Below the pieces are notes generated by a model. The model made no database searches and was not told the DNA's origin. It saw nothing but the letters and a program-made list of their open reading frames with translations. A stretch of 64,000 bases of DNA from FEN-1297 sp963710735 (GTDB lineage: Bacteria > Bacteroidota > Ignavibacteria > Ignavibacteriales > Ignavibacteriaceae): positions 186,001 through 250,000 of the forward strand of contig CAVQBN010000004.1 of assembly GCA_963710735.1 (NCBI GenBank), in the 5' to 3' direction. Below, piece by piece: positions 1-9,084 of the stretch. Each line of letters starts with the position of its first letter. Positions within the stretch are counted from its first letter, which is position 1. The position numbers were made by a program, and so were the translations under genes.

Positions 1-372
1 CAGGATATTGATTTTGTACACTTCGGCTACATTAAGTTATCGGAACAGGGAGATTTAAAATGGGCTTCTTTTTCAACACATCCGACAAGGTATTTGCAGG
101 AAATTTATTCCGAACCAAAGTTCGTGTTCAGATATAATTCTATGGCTTATGCGTTCGGACTAAGGATCTACTCACTAAATACTTATAATTATCAAGGATT
201 ATTAAGAGTGATCAATTCTAGGTACTTAAGTGTTGCCCCTTTGACAGAAATTACTATAAGTTTAAATAAATTAACATTCTACCTGTTAGGCTGGTATGAA
301 TTTATTAGTATTAATGAAGGGAGTTACCGGCAGCAAGCCAATTTGTCAATGACGATGAATTGGAATTTTTAA
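1..372 (+). CDS. C-terminal fragment of a probable outer-membrane beta-barrel protein (partial)
   Basis: The reading frame is open from base 1 to a TAA at 370-372, so this is the end of a gene that starts outside the window. The visible 123 residues alternate polar and hydrophobic positions in short strands with many Tyr and Phe, and the last residues are MTMNWNF. A C-terminal aromatic residue is the usual end of a Bacteroidota/Chlorobiota outer-membrane barrel and acts as the BAM recognition strand. No conserved motif identifies the family; a TonB receptor or a DUF5916-like barrel are both possible. The next gene follows after about 50 bp. The barrel assignment is an inference from composition and the terminal aromatic residue. 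Confidence 0.5.
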   Translation, partial: QDIDFVHFGYIKLSEQGDLKWASFSTHPTRYLQEIYSEPKFVFRYNSMAYAFGLRIYSLNTYNYQGLLRVINSRYLSVAPLTEITISLNKLTFYLLGWYEFISINEGSYRQQANLSMTMNWNF

Positions 373-425
373 ATTGATTAAACAATATTTTTTATTATTT
401 TCCCAAATAAAAATTTAGGAATATT

Positions 426-836
426 TTGGCTGACAACAATTATTACCTTGAAATTGAAAGCGATCCAAACAATTTAATAACAGTTGAAGAATTTGTTAAT
501 TATTTTTCAGTCGACTTAAAACTTGCTGAAGACAAAATCCCGGGATTGCTTTTATCTATAACAGAAGCAACTACCAATGCAATTATACATGCGAACAAAA
601 GTAATAAAGATAAAAAAGTAAAAATATCTGTCAATAAAGTAGACGGTAAATTATTTATCAAAATAAAGGATGAGGGAAAAGGATTCGATCCCGAAAAGGT
701 GCCTGATCCGACTGAACCGGAAAATCTATTAAAAGATTCCGGGAGAGGCCTTTATTTGATGAAAATATACATGGATGACCTAAAATATAATATTACTCCT
801 GAAGGAACCGAAACAATTCTTATATTAAATATTTAG
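426..836 (+). CDS. RsbW-like anti-sigma factor / serine-protein kinase (HATPase_c_2)
   Basis: A 136-residue stand-alone GHKL ATPase domain of the RsbW/SpoIIAB type. Such kinases hold a sigma factor or phosphorylate an STAS anti-anti-sigma partner in partner-switching control. The N box with Glu48 and Asn51 (EATTNAIIHAN), the G1 box DEGKGFDP at 82-89 and the G2 box GRGLYLM at 107-113 are all present, so ATP binding should be intact. The start is TTG at 426, supported by TTTAGGA five bases upstream; no ATG fits. No STAS partner or sigma factor lies beside it in the window, so its target is unknown. The cytoplasmic location and kinase role come from the family. Confidence 0.85.
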   Translation: MADNNYYLEIESDPNNLITVEEFVNYFSVDLKLAEDKIPGLLLSITEATTNAIIHANKSNKDKKVKISVNKVDGKLFIKIKDEGKGFDPEKVPDPTEPENLLKDSGRGLYLMKIYMDDLKYNITPEGTETILILNI

Positions 837-969
837 CAAACTCCCCCTGTTTTCATCGAAGGACATAATTAATAATATTCTCCTATCTTTAAAACCTAAA
901 ATTTTCATAAAACTTGGGAATATACTTTTCTATATTCATTCTAAATATTAGTAATGATTTTTATCAAAT

Positions 970-1005
970 AAATGAATTGTCCTTTGCAAATGGGGTAATT
1001 CATTT
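970..1005. terminator. AT-rich inverted repeat, possible weak terminator
   Basis: AAATGAATT at 970-978 and AATTCATTT at 997-1005 are perfect inverted arms around an 18-base loop, followed on the plus strand by TTTATTTTT. This could end the transcript of the anti-sigma kinase gene about 130 bp upstream, but the stem has almost no GC, so it may equally be chance or an operator in the malate dehydrogenase promoter region. Confidence 0.3.
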
Positions 1006-1100
1006 TTATTTTTAAAACATTGTTAGTAATAAAATTACGGGGACCGCATATTTTATTACCACTCAAAAAATGTAAAATAATTTTTTAGGAGAAACAAGTT

Positions 1101-2066
1101 ATGGCTAGAAAAAAAATTGCTTTAATCGGAGGTGGCCAAATAGGCGGAGTATTGGCTCAATTAATTGCTTTAAGACAATTAGGCGACGTTGTACTCTTCG
1201 ATATTGTTGAAGACATGCCTCAAGGTAAAACTTTAGATATTGCAGAAGCAGCAAGAGTGGATGGTTTTGATGTAAGTGTGAAAGGTACGAATACCTATAA
1301 AGATATAGCCGGTTCAGACCTCATTATTATTACCGCTGGGTTACCAAGAAAACCCGGCATGAGCAGAGACGACCTTTTAGCAACTAACGCAAAGATAATG
1401 AAATCTGTTGCTGAGGGAGTAAAGGATAACGCACCAAATGCAATCGTTATTATTATTTCAAATCCTTTGGATGCTATGGTTACACTATTCAAAAAAGTTA
1501 CAGGATTTCCGGCAAATCGAGTTTTAGGACAAGCTGGGGTTTTAGATTCATCCCGCTTTGCTACTTTTATTGCATGGGAACTTGGTGTATCAGCTAAAGA
1601 TGTAAACGCTATGGTCCTAGGCGGCCACGGCGACACAATGGTTCCTTTAGTTAGATATGCAAACGTAAACGGTATCCCTGCTATGGAAATGCTGGAAAGA
1701 AAATATAAAGACAAAACCAAAGCTGCAGAAGTAATGAAAGCAATGGTTGAAAGGACAAAAATGGCTGGCGGCGAAGTAGTTAAACTTCTTAAAACCGGTT
1801 CCGCTTTTTATTCACCTGCATCTTCGGCAGTTGCAATGGCTCAATCAATCCTGCTGGATGAAAAAAGATTACTACCTGCATGTGCATTTTTAAATGGAGA
1901 GTTTGGTGTGAACGGATATTACGTCGGCGTTCCGGCAATATTAGGCGCCAATGGTGTAGAAAGAGTAGTAGAACTGTCCTTAAATGATGAAGAACAAGCT
2001 TCGTTAGACAAATCCGTAAGTTCAGTTAAAAAATTAGTAGAAGATATGGATAGGCTTGGCTTCTAA
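1101..2066 (+). CDS. mdh: Malate dehydrogenase, NAD-dependent (LDH-like type)
   Basis: Catalyses reversible oxidation of malate to oxaloacetate with NAD in the citric acid cycle, in the cytoplasm. The 321-residue length is normal for the tetrameric LDH-like MDH class. Visible features are the Rossmann loop GGGQIGG at 10-16, Asp34 for NAD selectivity, the substrate loop LPRKPGMSRDD with Arg83 and Arg89, Asn121, the Asp149/Arg152 pair and the catalytic His176 in GGHGDTM. The Arg in the mobile loop separates it from lactate dehydrogenase. The start is ATG with a good TTAGGAGA Shine-Dalgarno. It is followed by a strong hairpin terminator and stands alone on the plus strand facing rpmA. Confidence 0.96.
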   Translation: MARKKIALIGGGQIGGVLAQLIALRQLGDVVLFDIVEDMPQGKTLDIAEAARVDGFDVSVKGTNTYKDIAGSDLIIITAGLPRKPGMSRDDLLATNAKIMKSVAEGVKDNAPNAIVIIISNPLDAMVTLFKKVTGFPANRVLGQAGVLDSSRFATFIAWELGVSAKDVNAMVLGGHGDTMVPLVRYANVNGIPAMEMLERKYKDKTKAAEVMKAMVERTKMAGGEVVKLLKTGSAFYSPASSAVAMAQSILLDEKRLLPACAFLNGEFGVNGYYVGVPAILGANGVERVVELSLNDEEQASLDKSVSSVKKLVEDMDRLGF

Positions 2067-2092
2067 TAAGTAATATTTTATTTGAAAATAAA

Positions 2093-2116
2093 AAACCCTC
2101 CTAATAAGGAGGGTTT
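2093..2116. terminator. Bidirectional intrinsic terminator between mdh and rpmA
   Basis: AAACCCTCCT (2093-2102) pairs perfectly with AGGAGGGTTT (2107-2116) around the loop AATA. TTTAATTTT follows on the plus strand and TTTTTT on the minus strand, so the hairpin can end both the mdh transcript and the converging rplU-rpmA transcript. Confidence 0.9.
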
Positions 2117-2149
2117 AATTTTATCAACGGGATAAAAAATTATTGAGAA

Positions 2150-2404
2150 TTAATTAGTAAGGATACTAATAACTTTTCTGTCACCTCTTTTTGTTTCAAA
2201 CTTTACAGTTCCATTAGCTGTAGCAAAAAGTGTATCATCACCGCCTTTAAGCACATTCGCACCGGGATGAAATTTGGTTCCTCTTTGTCTTACAAGAATA
2301 TTACCTGCAACAACTTTTTCACCGCCGAACTTTTTTACGCCTAATCTTTGCGCGTTGCTATCTCTTCCGTTCCTGGATGAACCTTGACCTTTTTTATGAG
2401 CCAT
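2150..2404 (-). CDS. rpmA: 50S ribosomal protein L27
   Basis: An 84-residue L27 protein of the large ribosomal subunit, whose N-terminal tail reaches the peptidyl-transferase centre. The sequence opens with MAHKKGQGSSRNGRDS and carries the conserved RLGVKKFGGE and GNILVRQRGTKFHPG motifs. There is no cleavable N-terminal extension as found in Firmicutes. The start ATG has TAGGAGAA upstream. It lies directly after rplU, the universal L21-L27 pairing, with only 17 bp between the restored rplU stop and this start. Transcription ends at the shared terminator downstream. Confidence 0.97.
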   Translation of the reverse strand: MAHKKGQGSSRNGRDSNAQRLGVKKFGGEKVVAGNILVRQRGTKFHPGANVLKGGDDTLFATANGTVKFETKRGDRKVISILTN

Positions 2405-2421
2405 TATTAATTCTCCTATTA

Positions 2422-2729
2422 TTATCCAATCTTAGTAATTTCAATTTGCGTTAACGACTGTCTGTGACCATTTTTTTTCTTATAGCCGGTTCTTCTTTTC
2501 TTTTAAATACGATCACTTTGTTATCTTTAGTGTGTTCTAAAACTTTAGCCTTAACTTTAATACCCTCTAAATAAGGGCTTCCTAATTTTGTACCGTTTTC
2601 ATCCGATAATAAAAGTACATTTTTGAAAGTAACACTTTTATTAGGCTCTTCATTTAAACGCGGAACAAAATATTTTGTATTCTCAGTTACTTTAAATTGT
2701 TGTCCTAAAATATCAACAACTGCAAACAT
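2422..2729 (-). CDS. rplU: 50S ribosomal protein L21, apparent -1 frameshift near the C-terminus
   Basis: L21 binds 23S rRNA in the large subunit. The frame from the ATG at 2729 reads MFAVVDILGQQFKV and on to VFKRK, then turns into EEPAIRKKMVTDSR and stops at 2451. In the neighbouring frame the canonical tail continues as RRTGYKKKNGHRQSLTQ and ends in TKIG with a stop at 2422-2424. Adding one A to the A4 run (plus-strand T at 2496-2499) joins the two frames and gives 102 residues, the family's normal length. The restored stop also gives the usual tight spacing to rpmA. As L21 is a core ribosomal protein, a one-base sequencing or assembly deletion is more likely than a real mutation. Confidence 0.9.
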
Positions 2730-2851
2730 TTTAACCTCATCCTCTAAAATTTAGAAAGTAAAGTTAAGAAATTGATTATCTCAAGTCAAACACACATAAA
2801 AAAATTTTTATCTAATTTTGATGAATTTTTCAATGCTGGGTATATTCAAAA

Positions 2852-3898
2852 TCATTTTTTCAGCCTAAATGAGAACTCCGATCCGGAATCGACTGCACTT
2901 TTTACCTCAACTTTTGATCCGTGAGCTTCAACAATGTGCTTTACAATTGCTAAACCTAAGCCTGTTCCGCCAACCGCTCTAGATCTGGCTTTATCAACTC
3001 TATAAAATCTTTCAAAAATTCTTCCTAAATCTTCTTCTGAAATCCCGATTCCTGTGTCTCTTACAATTATTTTACCAAACTTTTGTTCCTCAATAACCAA
3101 AACTTCAACCTTGCCTTTTTCAGTATATTTAATTGAATTCTGAATAAGATTTACCATCACCTGACGGAGTCTAATTTTGTCGCCGAAAAGCTGCAGTTTA
3201 TCTCCAGCAGGAATGTAGATTAATTCAATTTCTTTTTCTGCTGCCATTGGAGCTAATTCTTTCACAATATTCTGGAGATATTCATTTATATCAAAATATC
3301 GAAAAGTCATTCGCATTTCGCCGGATTCAATCATCGATATATCTATTAAATCATTCAGAAGTGTGTTTAAGTTATTGGTGTGCTGAATTGCTTTTTCCAA
3401 AAAGTTTTTATTTACTTTCTTATCATCAACAGCCCCATCCAGGAGAGTTTCAATATAGCCTTGTATTGTAAATATAGGAGTACGCAATTCATGAGAAACA
3501 TTTGCTAAAAATTCAGTCCTCACTTTTTGAAGTCGTTTCAGATCTTCAATATCAGCCTTTGTTTTTTCAAACATCAATTTTATGTCTTCTTGAAGACTCG
3601 ATAAATTTTTGCTTAATTTAATTTCTTCAGGAACAGAGTAATAATTTTTACGGATATTGTTAATTATAGATTTAATTTCATTCAATTCATGATTTCTTTT
3701 TTTCCCCATAAAATTTAAAAGAATAAGGCTTAATAGAATTGAAAGCAGAATTAAAGGGATTTCATAAGAATCGTTATTTAAGAAGTAAATAATTAGGAGA
3801 ATTAGAAAAAAATTGAATACCAATAATTCAATTAAATATATCCGGGCAGAAGAAATGTTTAATTTGATTTCACTCCACACTTTTGAACCTATATCCAA
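2852..3898 (-). CDS. Sensor histidine kinase, PhoR/WalK-like
   Basis: Membrane sensor kinase that should phosphorylate the response regulator encoded just upstream. Two hydrophobic segments occupy about residues 18-65, with almost no periplasmic loop between them, so it may sense within the membrane or through partners. Then come a coiled linker, the HisKA box VSHELRTP, the N box NLIQNSIKYTEKG, the G1 box DTGIGI and the G2 box GGTGLGLAIVKHIVEAHGS. The listed start is TTG at 3898, overlapping the regulator by 29 bp; GTG at 3880 is an alternative and leaves 11 bp of overlap. The order regulator then kinase matches PhoBR, but no phosphate genes are nearby, so the signal is unknown. Confidence 0.88.
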   Translation of the reverse strand: MDIGSKVWSEIKLNISSARIYLIELLVFNFFLILLIIYFLNNDSYEIPLILLSILLSLILLNFMGKKRNHELNEIKSIINNIRKNYYSVPEEIKLSKNLSSLQEDIKLMFEKTKADIEDLKRLQKVRTEFLANVSHELRTPIFTIQGYIETLLDGAVDDKKVNKNFLEKAIQHTNNLNTLLNDLIDISMIESGEMRMTFRYFDINEYLQNIVKELAPMAAEKEIELIYIPAGDKLQLFGDKIRLRQVMVNLIQNSIKYTEKGKVEVLVIEEQKFGKIIVRDTGIGISEEDLGRIFERFYRVDKARSRAVGGTGLGLAIVKHIVEAHGSKVEVKSAVDSGSEFSFRLKK

Positions 3899-4562
3899 CT
3901 CCTTTCACAGTTTCAATTAGGTCAGAGTACTTTTCAAGTTTTTCTCTTATTTTTCTAATATGAACATCTACTGTTCTATCTACCACATAAACATCAGTTC
4001 CCCAGACATCTTTTAATAAAGAATCCCGGCTAAAAACTCTTCCTGGATTGTTAGCTAAGTAAAATAATACTTCAAACTCTTTTCTCGGGAAAACCTTTTC
4101 ACTTCCGTCAATATGAACAACGTATTGTTCCCTATCAATTAATAGCGGACCTATTTTTATTTTTGAAGGGGATTTTTTTTCACCGGTTTGAACTTCAACT
4201 TTACGAAGATTTGATTTAACCCTAGCGACTAATTTTTTTGGGGAAATTGGTTTTTGAATATAATCACTTGCCCCAAGTTCTAAGCCAAGGATTTCATTAA
4301 CCTCCCCAACCTTAGCTGTCAAAAATATTATAGGTGTGCTTTCAAAACCTGAAGTACTTCTAATTTTTTTACACACTTCATAACCATCCATCTTAGGCAT
4401 CATAATATCAAGGATAATGAGATCAGGTTTTTCAGAAATTTTGGATAACGCATCCAAACCATCAAACGCAGTTATAACCTCAAATCCTTCGTATTTAAGA
4501 TTATACTGTAAGAACTCAACTATATCCGGTTCGTCATCAACCAGTAAAATTTTTGTCTTCAT
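3870..4562 (-). CDS. OmpR/PhoB-family response regulator
   Basis: A 230-residue two-domain regulator. The receiver has the acidic pair in VDDEPD, the phosphoacceptor Asp in LDIMMPKMDG, the Thr of FLTAK and the Lys of QKPIS. The C-terminal winged helix carries the PhoB-type EFEVLFYLANNPGRVFSRD and the recognition region RTVDVHIRKIREKL. It starts four bases after the stop of the Gfo/Idh oxidoreductase gene and overlaps the start of the histidine kinase gene, so the three should be co-transcribed. It is predicted to bind direct repeats upstream of unknown targets after phosphorylation. Confidence 0.92.
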   Translation of the reverse strand: MKTKILLVDDEPDIVEFLQYNLKYEGFEVITAFDGLDALSKISEKPDLIILDIMMPKMDGYEVCKKIRSTSGFESTPIIFLTAKVGEVNEILGLELGASDYIQKPISPKKLVARVKSNLRKVEVQTGEKKSPSKIKIGPLLIDREQYVVHIDGSEKVFPRKEFEVLFYLANNPGRVFSRDSLLKDVWGTDVYVVDRTVDVHIRKIREKLEKYSDLIETVKGVGYRFKSVE

Positions 4563-4566
4563 AAGC

Positions 4567-5568
4567 TTATAATTTAATTTCTTTATTTAATGAAGACGAT
4601 TTATACATCGCTTCTATAACTTTCATTCTTGGTAAGGATTCTTCGGCGGAAGAAAAAACCGGATTCAAACCATTCACTGAACCAATAAAACTTTTCAATT
4701 CATTCATATAAGATTTTTTGAACAAACTTACTGCGCTCTCTGATTGGGAAGGAGTTAAATCTATAATTTGATTATCAATCTTTTTATATACATGAAACGG
4801 ATTTAAAGACGCGGCACCTTTTGTACCATATATATTGAAATAAAAAGAATCTTTTGCTAACGGCAGTGACCAGCTTGCTTCCATACTTATAGTAGTTGAT
4901 TTTGAACACCTGAGGAAGCTTATCGATGAGTCTTCCACATTTTTTGTATTTTGGTGATAACTTTGAGTACTTACCGATTCCACTGTAGGAAATTCCAAAA
5001 GCCAAAGCGACAAGTCTAATAATAAAATGCTTAAATCTATTATTACCCCGCCGCCCGATTCTTCTTTTTTTGTAAACCACTTTTGTCCGCTGCTTTGGCT
5101 CCTTAACCAGCCGCATTTTATATAAAACGGCTCACCTATTTCACCAGAGCTTAAAAGACTTTTTAATATCATTGCATCGGGCCTGTACCGCAGATTCATA
5201 CCAACCATTATTTTACGTTTATACTTTTTTGCGGCATCAACCATTAGTTTTGCTTCCTGAAACGTACGTGCCAGAGGCTTTTCAACAAGAATATCTTTGT
5301 TAGCTTTTAAACAAGCAATTGCAACATCTTTATGAGAATTTGTAGGTGTTGAGATAATTATTGTACTTGCATCGCTTTTTTCTAGCAGTTCATTGTGATC
5401 TTTATATCTTTCTTTGATATTAAATTTATCTGCTACGGTTTGCAGTCTGTTTTTATTAACCTCAGCGACTGCACATACTTCTACATTGTCAAATTTAGTT
5501 AAATTGGGTAGATGCACTAACTGAGCAATTCCACCAAGACCTATAATTGCAACTTTAGTTTTCTCCAT
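4567..5568 (-). CDS. Gfo/Idh/MocA-family oxidoreductase
   Basis: A 333-residue NAD(P)-dependent dehydrogenase of the glucose-fructose oxidoreductase family. It opens with the dinucleotide loop VAIIGLGGIAQLVHLP and has the family motif VEKPLA near residue 96, whose Lys contacts cofactor and substrate. The C-terminal half is the alpha/beta substrate domain, with GGGVIIDLSILLLDLSLWL where the family usually has a GGGxxxDxGxHxxD helix; the usual His is not evident here. The substrate, probably a sugar, inositol or keto-acid derivative, cannot be read from sequence. Its ATG overlaps the dxs stop in TAATG, indicating translational coupling. Confidence 0.85.
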   Translation of the reverse strand: MEKTKVAIIGLGGIAQLVHLPNLTKFDNVEVCAVAEVNKNRLQTVADKFNIKERYKDHNELLEKSDASTIIISTPTNSHKDVAIACLKANKDILVEKPLARTFQEAKLMVDAAKKYKRKIMVGMNLRYRPDAMILKSLLSSGEIGEPFYIKCGWLRSQSSGQKWFTKKEESGGGVIIDLSILLLDLSLWLLEFPTVESVSTQSYHQNTKNVEDSSISFLRCSKSTTISMEASWSLPLAKDSFYFNIYGTKGAASLNPFHVYKKIDNQIIDLTPSQSESAVSLFKKSYMNELKSFIGSVNGLNPVFSSAEESLPRMKVIEAMYKSSSLNKEIKL

Positions 5569-7487
5569 TAAATGGTAACCTCATGATCAACATTTTTCTT
5601 TTCACAAAATATTTTTATTTTTTCAACAATACCTTCGGGGTCAATCTTAAGCATTTTATGAAGTTCTGCCTGTGTGCCGTGTTCGACAAATTGATCAGGC
5701 AATCCTATTCTCAATATATCATTTTTATAATTTTTCTTAGAAAAATATTCCAACACTCCGCTGCCGAAACCTCCTATTAATGCATTTTCTTCAAGAGTAA
5801 TAATTTTAGAATGCTTTTTAGAAATTTCATCTAACCTTTTTGTATCCAAAGGTTTTACAAATCTCATATTAATAATCTCACAGCTAATACCTTCATTTTC
5901 TAAAAGTTCAGCAGCCTTAAGAGCATAATTGACCATCAAACCTACTGCTAACAAAGCTACATCTTTACCTTCTCTCAACAGATCACTTTTACCAATTTCA
6001 ATTTCATCAAATCCTTCCTTCAAATTAACTCCTAAGCCGGAGCCCCTTGGATATCTTAATGCAATAGGGCCATTTTTATAGTTGATGGCAGTAAATAACA
6101 TATCTCTTAATTCCGATTCATCTTTTGGTGCCATAATAACCATACCCGGAATCATTCTTAAATAAGTAAGATCGAATACACCGTGATGAGTAGGGCCATC
6201 GGCACCGACTAAGCCGGCGCGGTCTAATACAAATACAACATGAAGTTTCTGAATCGCAACGTCATGAATAATTTGGTCAAATGCTCTTTGTAAAAATGTT
6301 GAATAAATTGCAACCACGGGAACTATACCTTGTGTAGCCAATCCGGCGGAAAAAGTAACCGCATGTTCTTCAGCTATTCCTACATCAAAATAATTATTAG
6401 GATAATTTTTTTGGAGTAAATCTAATCCGGTGCCGTCCGGCATTGCACTTGTGATTCCTACAACTTTTGGATTTTCTTTTACAATTTGTGAAAGTGCTTT
6501 TCCAAAAATAGAAGTGTATGATGGAATACTTCCGCCTTTTTTAATAGCTTTCCCGGTTAATTTATCAAAAGGTGTTGATGCATGCAATTTTTGTTTATCA
6601 CTCTCGGCAGGAAGATATCCTTTCCCTTTTTGAGTAATCGCATGAACCAAAATTGGCCCATTAAGTTCTTTAACTTGTTCAAATATTTTTATTAGCTGAT
6701 GTATATTATGCCCGTTAACAGGCCCAAAATATCTAAAGCCAAGTGCTTCGAAAAGCATACCCGGAGTAACAACAGCTTTAATTCCATTTTCCAAACGCGA
6801 AGCAATTTTTCTTAATCTATCTCCAAACTGATCCAACTTGCCGGTTAATTCCCAGATTTGACCTTTAAACTTATTGTAATCAGGGTGCGCAATCATTTCG
6901 GTAAAGTAATTTGAAATCTGCCAGACATTTGGAGCAATTGACATATTATTGTCATTAAGGACTACAATAAGATTGGACTTAATTATTCCGGAATTATTCA
7001 TTGCTTCGTAGGCCATTCCGCCAGTCATAGCACCGTCACCCATAATTGCAACTACTTTCCTATTTTCGTTTTTGATGTCCCTAGCAACCGCCATACCGAG
7101 TGCTGCAGAAATTGATGTAGATGCATGCCCTGCTCCAAAAGTATCATATTCACTTTCCGAGCGTTTTAGAAATCCGCTGATGCCGTGAAATTGTCTAATC
7201 TTTTTAAGTTCTTCTTTCCGTCCGGTTAAAATTTTATGAGGATAGGCCTGATGTCCGGTATCCCAAACAACTAAATCGTAAGGTGTATTAAAAACACGGT
7301 GAATAGCAACGGTCAGTTCTACAGTACCTAAACCGCCGCCAAAATGGCCGCCGATTTCAGAAATCGTATCTATAAGATATTCTCTAAGATCGGAGCATAA
7401 AATTTTTAACTGTGATTCATCAAGCTGCCTAATATCGGAAGGATAATTTATTTTTGATAATATTTCATATTTCCCGGACTCATTCAT
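5568..7487 (-). CDS. dxs: 1-deoxy-D-xylulose-5-phosphate synthase
   Basis: First enzyme of the MEP isoprenoid pathway; it condenses pyruvate and glyceraldehyde 3-phosphate using thiamine diphosphate. The 639-residue length is typical. Visible features are the catalytic His48 in GGHFGGGLG, His79 in DTGHQAYPHK, the ThDP motif GDGAMTGG at 150-157 with LNDNNMSIAPN behind it, and the transketolase C-terminal domain with GLVGADGPTHHGVFD. It lies 19 bp after xseB and overlaps the following oxidoreductase gene by one base, in a run xseA-xseB-dxs. The xse-dxs association recurs in many bacteria. The supply of prenyl chains for menaquinone is the likely main use. Confidence 0.96.
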   Translation of the reverse strand: MNESGKYEILSKINYPSDIRQLDESQLKILCSDLREYLIDTISEIGGHFGGGLGTVELTVAIHRVFNTPYDLVVWDTGHQAYPHKILTGRKEELKKIRQFHGISGFLKRSESEYDTFGAGHASTSISAALGMAVARDIKNENRKVVAIMGDGAMTGGMAYEAMNNSGIIKSNLIVVLNDNNMSIAPNVWQISNYFTEMIAHPDYNKFKGQIWELTGKLDQFGDRLRKIASRLENGIKAVVTPGMLFEALGFRYFGPVNGHNIHQLIKIFEQVKELNGPILVHAITQKGKGYLPAESDKQKLHASTPFDKLTGKAIKKGGSIPSYTSIFGKALSQIVKENPKVVGITSAMPDGTGLDLLQKNYPNNYFDVGIAEEHAVTFSAGLATQGIVPVVAIYSTFLQRAFDQIIHDVAIQKLHVVFVLDRAGLVGADGPTHHGVFDLTYLRMIPGMVIMAPKDESELRDMLFTAINYKNGPIALRYPRGSGLGVNLKEGFDEIEIGKSDLLREGKDVALLAVGLMVNYALKAAELLENEGISCEIINMRFVKPLDTKRLDEISKKHSKIITLEENALIGGFGSGVLEYFSKKNYKNDILRIGLPDQFVEHGTQAELHKMLKIDPEGIVEKIKIFCEKKNVDHEVTI

Positions 7488-7506
7488 AATACTATAAAAT
7501 CCTCAC

Positions 7507-7746
7507 TTACTCTTCAAATAATTCACTTTCTTCTGAAGATAATTTATCAATTTTTTTCTTCAATTCTGTAATCTTTAATTCAGCATTCTTTAAAGCAGTA
7601 ATGCAATTTTTTGATAGCTCAATTCCCTCTTCATATAAATTGATTGCATCTTCAAGCCCAACTTCATCACTTTCTAAAAGATCAGAAATTTCTTCAAGTC
7701 GTATTAAATCCTTTTCAAAACTATTTTTAGTCGATTTTTTCGCCAT
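7507..7746 (-). CDS. xseB: Exodeoxyribonuclease VII small subunit
   Basis: A 79-residue helical protein with the XseB pattern FEKDLIRLEEISDLLES followed by DAINLYEEGIELSK. Several copies wrap around the XseA chain to form the exonuclease that degrades single-stranded DNA from both ends. Its length matches the family. It sits between xseA, 82 bp upstream, and dxs, 19 bp downstream, the same order as in many genomes. The start is ATG, with no clear Shine-Dalgarno. Confidence 0.93.
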   Translation of the reverse strand: MAKKSTKNSFEKDLIRLEEISDLLESDEVGLEDAINLYEEGIELSKNCITALKNAELKITELKKKIDKLSSEESELFEE

Positions 7747-7828
7747 ATTATTTAGGGAACTATTTCAAAAAATTTTTGGCATTAAGTTTAAAATTTTATT
7801 AACACAAACCCAAATAAATAATTCAATT

Positions 7829-9034
7829 TTATTTAGATTTTAAATGAATTTCACCGTCATAAAATTCAAGCAAGGAATCTTGATTATTATCAAAATTTTT
7901 AGCCCGAGTTATAAATTTAGAATCTTGCCTGACTAAAACAAATCCTTTTTTAAGCGCTTTTTTAATATCATGAGATTCAATTGTTTTTAATAATAAAGAG
8001 AGTTTATTCTTCTTTAATAAAAATTGTCGCTCATTATTCTGGGTAAAACGGTAAGTTATATTATCAACTTGTTGTGATTTCCTTCGAACAAGATCTATAG
8101 GAATTCTGAATCCATACGAATTTAAAATGATGCTCACATTCTGCTTTAAGTCAGCGCATATCTTCTTTATGTTTTGTGTTGAATTATATGAAAATTCATT
8201 AATAAAGGCAAAAAGTTCATCTTTATCCGGTGTAACAATTTCCATTGCAGCAGATGGCGTAGGTGCTCTAAAATCCGAAACAAAATCAGCTATAGTAAAA
8301 TCAACTTCGTGCCCTATACCTGTTACAATAGGAATAGTGGAGTTAAATATTTCCCTCGCAACAATTTCTTCGTTAAATGCCCAAAGGTCTTCGATTGAAC
8401 CTCCTCCTCTCCCTACTATAATTACGTCAATATCTTTGCGTTTATTTAACTGCTTTATACTTTTAACAATAGTTTCTGCAGCACCACTCCCCTGAACTTT
8501 CGAAGGTGCAATAATAAGTTCAACTAAAGGATATCTTCTTGATGCGACACTAATCATATCTTTGAAAGCTGCACCATCGATTGCTGTTACAATCCCAATC
8601 TTTGCAGGAAAACTTGGAATAGGCCTTTTATTTTCCTCATCAAAAAGCCCCTCATCAGCTAGTTTCTGTTTTAACTGCTCAAAAGCTGCTTGAAGCTCTC
8701 CAACACCGGCAGGCTTCATTGAGCGTACATCAAGCTGATAACTGCCCCTGGGCGGAAAAACGGTAATTCTTCCTTTAACAATTACCTTCATCCCGTTCTG
8801 CGGAGTAAAAAAAACGTAATTGTTTAATCCTTTCCACATTGTACAAGAGATTACTGCATCAGCATCTTTTAAATTGAAATACCAATGGCCGGAAACGTGC
8901 GGTTTAAAGTTGGAGATTTCTCCTTGGACAGCAATTTGAGAGTAATTCGTTTCAAGAGTATATTTTATCTGTTTAGTTAAATCAGATACACTTAGTATTT
9001 CTAATGTTTCAGCCACTAATCTTATTTCTTTCAA
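7829..9034 (-). CDS. xseA: Exodeoxyribonuclease VII large subunit
   Basis: Catalytic subunit of exonuclease VII. The N-terminal OB fold (about residues 12-110) contains VQGEISNFKPHVSGHWYF. The central catalytic region carries GIVTAIDGAAFKDM, IIVGRGGGSIEDLWAFN and GIGHEVDFTIADFVSDFRAPTP, all family signatures with the acidic and His residues proposed for metal catalysis. At 401 residues it is within the normal range, with a short C-terminal coil. It is the first gene of the run xseA-xseB-dxs. The start MKEIRLVAETLEILSVSDL leaves room for the conserved LSVSDLT opening of the family. Confidence 0.95.
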   Translation of the reverse strand: MKEIRLVAETLEILSVSDLTKQIKYTLETNYSQIAVQGEISNFKPHVSGHWYFNLKDADAVISCTMWKGLNNYVFFTPQNGMKVIVKGRITVFPPRGSYQLDVRSMKPAGVGELQAAFEQLKQKLADEGLFDEENKRPIPSFPAKIGIVTAIDGAAFKDMISVASRRYPLVELIIAPSKVQGSGAAETIVKSIKQLNKRKDIDVIIVGRGGGSIEDLWAFNEEIVAREIFNSTIPIVTGIGHEVDFTIADFVSDFRAPTPSAAMEIVTPDKDELFAFINEFSYNSTQNIKKICADLKQNVSIILNSYGFRIPIDLVRRKSQQVDNITYRFTQNNERQFLLKKNKLSLLLKTIESHDIKKALKKGFVLVRQDSKFITRAKNFDNNQDSLLEFYDGEIHLKSK

Positions 9035-9084
9035 TCTGAATTTGTTAATTTAAGATAAGATAGTTTTGTAATAATAATGAATCT

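Noticed and set aside
4784..5116. A 110-residue open frame inside the Gfo/Idh oxidoreductase gene, same strand, another frame
   Set aside because: Lys/Arg-rich composition without domain pattern, fully inside a recognised gene. It is an AT-rich shadow frame.
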